Positions 18,395-22,301 of a DNA stretch of 22,301 bases are shown here, in pieces. Below the pieces are notes generated by a model. It was given only the letters and a program-made list of their open reading frames with translations, was not told the origin of the DNA and did no database searches. The number at the start of each line of letters is the position of its first letter. Positions within the stretch are counted from its first letter, which is position 1. Origin of the DNA: Verrucomicrobiaceae bacterium UBA2429 (GTDB lineage: Bacteria > Verrucomicrobiota > Verrucomicrobiia > Verrucomicrobiales > Verrucomicrobiaceae); assembly GCA_002343505.1 (NCBI GenBank), contig DDQZ01000089.1, forward strand, positions 25,362 through 47,662, written 5' to 3'. Position numbers and translations under genes: made by a program.

Positions 18395-20800
18395 CTACCG
18401 CCTCACCGCAGCGGGCAGGCTTTTCTCCAGCGCTGCGACGATGCGTGAATGCACAGCGTCCACTTCAGCAGTCTCCAATGTCTTGTCCGAAGCGCGGTAA
18501 GTAAGCTTCCATGCGGTTGATTTGCGGTCGGCGGCGATTTTCACCCCGGCGCTGTCGGTGAAGACGTCGAAGATCTCCGCGCCCATGAACAGCGGCTCCT
18601 TCACGCCCGTGAAAAACGCCCTCACCCTGGCATTCGGGAAGTCGAGCGGCAGTTCGAAGGCCACGTCCCGAGTCACCGCAGGGAAGCGCGGCAATTCCTC
18701 GAACTTCGCCGGTCCCCCGCTGCCCTGGCGCAGCGCGCTGAGCAGCAGCTCGGCCACATAGACCGGGTGCCGCGCGTCCATGGCGCGCGCGCGCGCCGGA
18801 TGCACCTGGGCCAGCCAGCCGAGCACGCGGTTGCCCGCGCGCAGCTCATGCCGCAGCAGCAGCGTGCCTGTGTCATCCAGTTTCTTCACCTCCAAGGCCG
18901 CGACACCCGGCAGCGCCTCGATCAGACCACGCAAATCGAACACATCCGCGCCACGCGGCTCCTTCTCATGCCAGGAACTCTCCGCCGCCGGACCGCTGAG
19001 CAGCACTGCCAGCCGCTCCTCCTCGCGCACCTGGCCGTTGGGCATTTTCAAAAACACGCGCCCCGCCTCGAAGAAGCGCAGCCTCTGCGCGCCCTGGCGG
19101 ATGTTCAGCTCAGCCGTGGCCAGCAGACCCGGCACGATGCTCGGACGCAGGTGCGTGTGGTCCTCACTGAGCGGATTTTTCAAAGCCGCGCCGGATGCGG
19201 CAGGGTCGCCCGCGCCGAGAGCGTCACCGAGCTGGCTGGCGGCGATGAGGCGCAAGGTCTGCGCCTCATGAAAACCGCGCGCGGCGAGTGCCTGGCGCAG
19301 TTGCATCGCATGATCATACTGGCGGTCCGTGGCATCACCCTGGGCCATGCCCGCGCTGAAACGCGACGGCACACGCTCCAGCCCGACCACGCGCGCGACT
19401 TCCTCCACCAAGTCCACGCCGCGCTGCAAATCCAGCCGGTAGCTGGGAATCTGCCAGCGGCTCTTTTCCTTCGTGGCCGCCTGCTTCACCAGGCCGAGCT
19501 TTTCCAGAATGCCATGCGCCTCGTCCACGCTCAGCTCAGGCATGCCGAGCAGGCGATGCGCGCGCGCCTCGTCCAGCTCCACCTCGCCTGTCAAAGCCGG
19601 AGCCTCGCCCGCGACGACGATCTCCTCCCCTGCCGTGCCACCCGCGAGCGTAACGATGAGATGCGCGGCCAGATCACTCGCGCCGCGCACTTGCATCGGG
19701 TCAGCGCCACGCTCGAAGCGGTAGCTGGAGTCCGAGCTGATGCCCAGCCTGCGCGCGCCACGGCGCACGATGGAAGGCGTGAAATAGGCCGCCTCCAGCA
19801 GGATGTCCGTCGTGCCCTCCGTCACGCCCGTGTCCGCGCCACCCATGACACCCGCAATGGCCACCGGTTTCTTCGAGTCCGCGATCACCAGGTCCGTGCC
19901 AGTGAGCGCGTAATCTTTTTCATCCAAAGCGCGGATCGTCTCACCCTCCGCCGCCCAGCGCACCTCGATGCCGCCCTCCAGCTTCGCCAGATCAAAAGCA
20001 TGCAGCGGCTGGCCCATCTCCATGAGCACATAGTTCGTGATGTCCACGATGTTGTTGATCGGGCGCAGGCCGATGCTTTCCAGCCGAGCCTTGAGCCAGT
20101 CCGGGCTCGGCCCCACCTTCACGCCCTTGATGACGCGCGCCGTGTAAAGCGGGCATCCATCCGGCGCATCCAGCCGCACCTCGTCCGCCTTCGCATGGCG
20201 GGTCTTCGTGGATGATGCCGTGTGATCCCGCGCCTGCTTCAGAGGCAGGCCGGTCAAAGCCGCCAGCTCGCGCGCCAGGCCCAGGTGGCTGAGCAAATCC
20301 GGGCGGTTCGGCGTGATCTCCAGATCAAAAATCGTGTCCGGCTCCACCAGCTCCTTGAAAGGTTTGCCCACCGGCGCGCCGGCATCCAGAATGAGCAGCC
20401 CGCCATGGTCCTCGCCGATGCCCAGCTCCTTGCCGCTGCACATCATGCCGCCGGAGACCACCCCGCGCAGCTTGCCTTCCTTGATCTCAAATCCGCCCGG
20501 CAACTGCGCGCCCGGCAGCGCCAGCGGCACCTTGTCGCCCGCTTTGAAATTCTTCGCCCCGCAGACAATCTGCCGCGGCGCGCCCGAGCCGTCGTCCACC
20601 TGGCAGACGCTGAGCTTGTCCGCGTTTGGGTGCTGCTCGAAGGAAAGGATTTGCGCCACCACGACCTTGTCCGACGCCACGCCTTTCTCCTCAATGCCCT
20701 CCACCTCCACACCCGCGAAGGTCAGGAGATCGGAAAGCTGCGCCGTCGTGTAAGAGGAGAGGTCGAGATGAGTGCTGAGCCAGGAGAGGGAGACTTGCAT
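18395..20800 (-). CDS. pheT: Phenylalanyl-tRNA synthetase beta subunit
   Basis: PheT is the beta chain of the alpha2-beta2 enzyme that charges tRNA-Phe; it binds tRNA and edits mischarged tyrosine. The 801-residue product is full length. Domains in order: EMAP-type tRNA-binding fold (about 39-150, with HPNADKLSVCQVDDG and GVVSGGMMCSGKELG), B3/B4 editing domain (about 210-390), B5 (about 405-480, with QIPSYRLDLQRGVDLVEEVARVVG), the catalytic-like core, and the C-terminal anticodon-binding FDX-ACB domain (about 707-800, starting at LPRFPAVTRDVAFEL). ATG 20800 follows GACATCCC with no Shine-Dalgarno. pheS precedes it on the same strand by 115 bp, an unusually wide gap filled by a palindromic repeat. 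Very secure. Confidence 0.98.
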   Translation of the reverse strand: MQVSLSWLSTHLDLSSYTTAQLSDLLTFAGVEVEGIEEKGVASDKVVVAQILSFEQHPNADKLSVCQVDDGSGAPRQIVCGAKNFKAGDKVPLALPGAQLPGGFEIKEGKLRGVVSGGMMCSGKELGIGEDHGGLLILDAGAPVGKPFKELVEPDTIFDLEITPNRPDLLSHLGLARELAALTGLPLKQARDHTASSTKTRHAKADEVRLDAPDGCPLYTARVIKGVKVGPSPDWLKARLESIGLRPINNIVDITNYVLMEMGQPLHAFDLAKLEGGIEVRWAAEGETIRALDEKDYALTGTDLVIADSKKPVAIAGVMGGADTGVTEGTTDILLEAAYFTPSIVRRGARRLGISSDSSYRFERGADPMQVRGASDLAAHLIVTLAGGTAGEEIVVAGEAPALTGEVELDEARAHRLLGMPELSVDEAHGILEKLGLVKQAATKEKSRWQIPSYRLDLQRGVDLVEEVARVVGLERVPSRFSAGMAQGDATDRQYDHAMQLRQALAARGFHEAQTLRLIAASQLGDALGAGDPAASGAALKNPLSEDHTHLRPSIVPGLLATAELNIRQGAQRLRFFEAGRVFLKMPNGQVREEERLAVLLSGPAAESSWHEKEPRGADVFDLRGLIEALPGVAALEVKKLDDTGTLLLRHELRAGNRVLGWLAQVHPARARAMDARHPVYVAELLLSALRQGSGGPAKFEELPRFPAVTRDVAFELPLDFPNARVRAFFTGVKEPLFMGAEIFDVFTDSAGVKIAADRKSTAWKLTYRASDKTLETAEVDAVHSRIVAALEKSLPAAVRR

Positions 20801-20821
20801 GGGATGTCAAAAAAAGCGTCT

Positions 20822-20906
20822 AACCACTAATGCTCACTAATTCGCACTAATGATCGTGTCAGAGGGTTTGGAAAAGTTCGTGTTGTTTCGTGTCCATTCG
20901 TGGTTT
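20822..20906. repeat. Palindromic element of two 10-bp-periodic arrays between pheS and pheT
   Basis: CACTAAT occurs three times with an exact 10-bp period (20825, 20835, 20845). TTCGTG occurs three times with an exact 10-bp period (20877, 20887, 20897). The right array (ATTCGTG-like) is close to the reverse complement of the left (ATTAGTG on the other strand), and the ends AACCAC (20822-20827) and GTGGTT (20901-20906) are exact inverted repeats. The centre is about 25 bp. I recall similar AACCACTAAT/ATTCGTGGTT words from intergenic DNA of environmental bacteria, but cannot verify copy number here. Confidence 0.7.
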
Positions 20907-20915
20907 CCACCCGCG

Positions 20916-21935
20916 TCAAAACTGCCGCAGGAAACGCGCGTCATTTTCGATGAGGTGGCGGATGTCCGTGATGCCGTGCAGGATCATCGCCAGGCGGTCC
21001 AGGCCCATGCCAAAGGCGAAGCCCGTCACCGCCTCGGGATCGAAGAGCAAATCCCCGCGCGTCTTGCACACCGCCGCGAACACCGCAGGGTCCACCATCC
21101 CGCAGCCGGCGATCTCGATCCACCGGTCCTCTTTGCCCTTCGCCTCCAGCTTCACATCAATCTCGAAGCTCGGCTCCGTGAAGGGGAAGAAATGCGGGCG
21201 GAAGCGCACCGCCGTCTTTGGCCCGAAGACCTCGCGGAAGAAAAACTCCAGCGTGCCCTTCAAATCCGCCAGGCTCACCTCCCTGTCCACATACAGCGCC
21301 TCGATCTGGTTGAAGACACTCAGGTGCGTGGCGTCAATCTCATCCCGACGGTAGGCCGCGCCGGGGGCAATGATGCGCACCGGCAGTTCCTTCACCGTCT
21401 CCATCGTGCGGATCTGCACCGTTGAGGTGTGCGTGCGCATCAGTTTGCCATCCGGCATGTAAAACGTGTCGCTCTCATTGCGCGCCGGATGGTCCTCCGG
21501 AGTGTTCAGCGCGTCGAAGCAATGCCACTCCGTCTCGATCTCCGGCCCGTCCGCCAGCGTGAAGCCCATGCGCCGCAGCGTGCGCACCGCCAGGTCGCGA
21601 ATCTGCGTCAGAGGATGCAGACTGCCCGCGCCCGTGCCGGGCCTGCCGGGCAGTGAAAGATCAATCCCAGCCACCGAGGCCGCGTCCTTTGCCGCCTGCA
21701 GCGCCTCCAGCCGGCTGTCCAACCCGCCGGTGATGGCCTCACGCACCTCATTGAGCTTGGCGCCCACATCCTTCTTTTGCTCCGGCGGCACTTCCCTCAT
21801 GCGCGCGCTGATGGCGGTGAGGCGGCCCTTTTTTCCCAGGTAATCAATGCGGAATGCCTCCATCGCCGCTTCGTCTTGGAGGGATTCGAGAGCCGCCAGG
21901 GCCTCGGATTGGAGGGAGTCGAGTTCGGAAAGCAT
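20916..21935 (-). CDS. pheS: Phenylalanyl-tRNA synthetase alpha subunit
   Basis: PheS is the catalytic alpha chain that activates phenylalanine and, with PheT, charges tRNA-Phe. The 339-residue product has an N-terminal coiled-coil arm (about 1-85) that contacts tRNA, then the class II catalytic core. HPLTQIRD (107-114) belongs to motif 1; motif 2 spans about 187-212 (RIIAPGAAYRRDEIDATHLSVFNQIE); FPFTEPSFE (250-258) lines the Phe pocket; motif 3 is GFAFGMGLDRLAMI (305-318). It ends in RFLRQF. ATG 21935 follows CTTTCCCGATC, no Shine-Dalgarno. Upstream lies a 366-bp gene-free region with a long GC hairpin. No T-box or Phe-rich leader peptide was seen there. Very secure. Confidence 0.98.
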   Translation of the reverse strand: MLSELDSLQSEALAALESLQDEAAMEAFRIDYLGKKGRLTAISARMREVPPEQKKDVGAKLNEVREAITGGLDSRLEALQAAKDAASVAGIDLSLPGRPGTGAGSLHPLTQIRDLAVRTLRRMGFTLADGPEIETEWHCFDALNTPEDHPARNESDTFYMPDGKLMRTHTSTVQIRTMETVKELPVRIIAPGAAYRRDEIDATHLSVFNQIEALYVDREVSLADLKGTLEFFFREVFGPKTAVRFRPHFFPFTEPSFEIDVKLEAKGKEDRWIEIAGCGMVDPAVFAAVCKTRGDLLFDPEAVTGFAFGMGLDRLAMILHGITDIRHLIENDARFLRQF

Positions 21936-22023
21936 GATCGGGAAAGCGCGCGCCCGCCCGGCGCGAAAGGGCGTGGATCATGGCCCGGATCATCCGCCGC
22001 GCAAGTCAACGCTGCCTCCGAAA

Positions 22024-22055
22024 CCGCCGCGCCCCTCAGCCCGGCGGCGCGGCGG
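22024..22055. other. GC hairpin upstream of pheS
   Basis: CCGCCGCGCC (22024-22033) and GGCGCGGCGG (22046-22055) are perfect 10-bp arms with a 12-bp loop. In the minus direction it is followed only by TTTCGG, so it is a weak terminator candidate for a gene beyond the window, or a leader structure of the pheS transcript. Confidence 0.5.
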
Positions 22056-22162
22056 CTGGGGTTGTTGACTCTGGCAGGGACACGCAGTGGCCCGTCCGGC
22101 GAAAGACCGCTGACGCGGAGTGGGGAGCAAGGGCCAGGGCAAAAACCCTTAATGGTTTGCTG

Positions 22163-22195
22163 CGGAAGCACATGTGTTTGCCACGGAAGCACATG
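22163..22195. repeat. 12-bp direct repeat, 21 bp apart
   Basis: CGGAAGCACATG occurs at 22163-22174 and 22184-22195, start to start 21 bp, two helical turns. Both copies lie in similar TTGC-CGGAAGCACATG-TTT contexts. It may be a pair of protein sites or a decayed tandem repeat. Confidence 0.5.
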
Positions 22196-22260
22196 CTTTT
22201 GGGCTCATCCGGGAAGTTGGTGCGGAGTTTTGGGTTCCGCGTGGGCAGCGCATCTTCACG

Positions 22261-22301
22261 GCGGCAGCCTTTGGACTGCGGCAGCCTGCTGCCGCTTTCG
22301 G
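22261..22301. repeat. GCGGCAGCCT repeat and hairpin at the window end
   Basis: GCGGCAGCCT occurs at 22261-22270 and 22278-22287. The second copy also starts a perfect hairpin, GCGGCAGC (22278-22285) with GCTGCCGC (22288-22295). The block looks like a REP-type intergenic repeat and may continue past the window edge. Confidence 0.5.

Larger units (their letters stand above)
21936..22301. other. Gene-free region upstream of pheS
   Basis: No convincing gene in either direction: open frames here are short and shadow pheS. On the minus strand TTGACT (22009-22004) could be a -35 for pheS, but no good -10 follows at 16-18 bp. The region contains a GC hairpin (22024-22055), a 12-bp direct repeat (22163-22195) and a repeat-like GC-rich block at the window end (22261-22301). 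A promoter for pheS should lie here but cannot be placed with confidence. Confidence 0.6.

Noticed and set aside
21936..22301. T-box or Phe-rich leader peptide for pheST
   Set aside because: No specifier-loop or T-box core and no short frame rich in Phe codons were found.

Overview
The window comes from a GC-rich Gram-negative bacterium, most likely a member of the Verrucomicrobia (Verrucomicrobiae). The support is the gene content (type III pantothenate kinase, RNase HIII, rpsP next to a KH protein, a verrucomicrobial-looking ROK kinase and GH105/M14-like protein), Sec-type exported proteins including an outer-membrane barrel, start codons that mostly lack Shine-Dalgarno sequences, and intergenic repeats of the kind common in that phylum. 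The assignment is inferred from gene content and style, not from a marker alignment. The window is nearly all chromosomal housekeeping DNA. I see no transposase, phage, CRISPR, rRNA or tRNA.

Layout. 1-3319, minus strand: a lysine-rich 80-residue protein, rpsP, khpA and cysS form a probable translation operon, followed by ahcY (cut by the window edge), which has its own structured leader. 3485-7199, plus strand: coaX, a ROK sugar kinase, pyrE, rnhC and an HU-type DNA-binding protein lie closely spaced. 7213-10589: oxyR (minus) and an exported catalase-peroxidase katG (plus) diverge from a 149-bp region that contains a four-part OxyR-like operator. 10662-15984, minus strand: an exported GH105-type protein with a degenerate M14-like N-terminal domain, malQ, panB and a proline-rich outer-membrane barrel protein. 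16087-21935: recJ (minus), a small DUF3592-type membrane protein (plus), then pheT and pheS (minus). 21936-22301 has no gene and holds hairpins and short repeats.

How they fit together. PanB and CoaX are two steps of pantothenate/CoA synthesis, encoded about 10 kb apart. PheS and PheT form one tRNA synthetase, but a palindromic repeat separates their genes. OxyR keeps both redox cysteines (C201 and C210 in the chosen start) and very probably controls KatG, which carries a signal peptide and so should act in the periplasm. MalQ and the GH105 protein point to glycan and starch/maltodextrin use. AhcY closes the methyl cycle; its leader carries nested inverted repeats and a direct repeat that look regulatory.

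No obviously new multi-gene system is present. The most worthwhile leads are the palindromic 10-bp-periodic element between pheS and pheT, the GH105 protein's M14-like domain that lacks zinc ligands, the ROK kinase that has lost all four zinc ligands, the lysine-rich protein at the head of the rpsP operon, the OxyR-type operator with non-canonical half-sites, and the ahcY leader.
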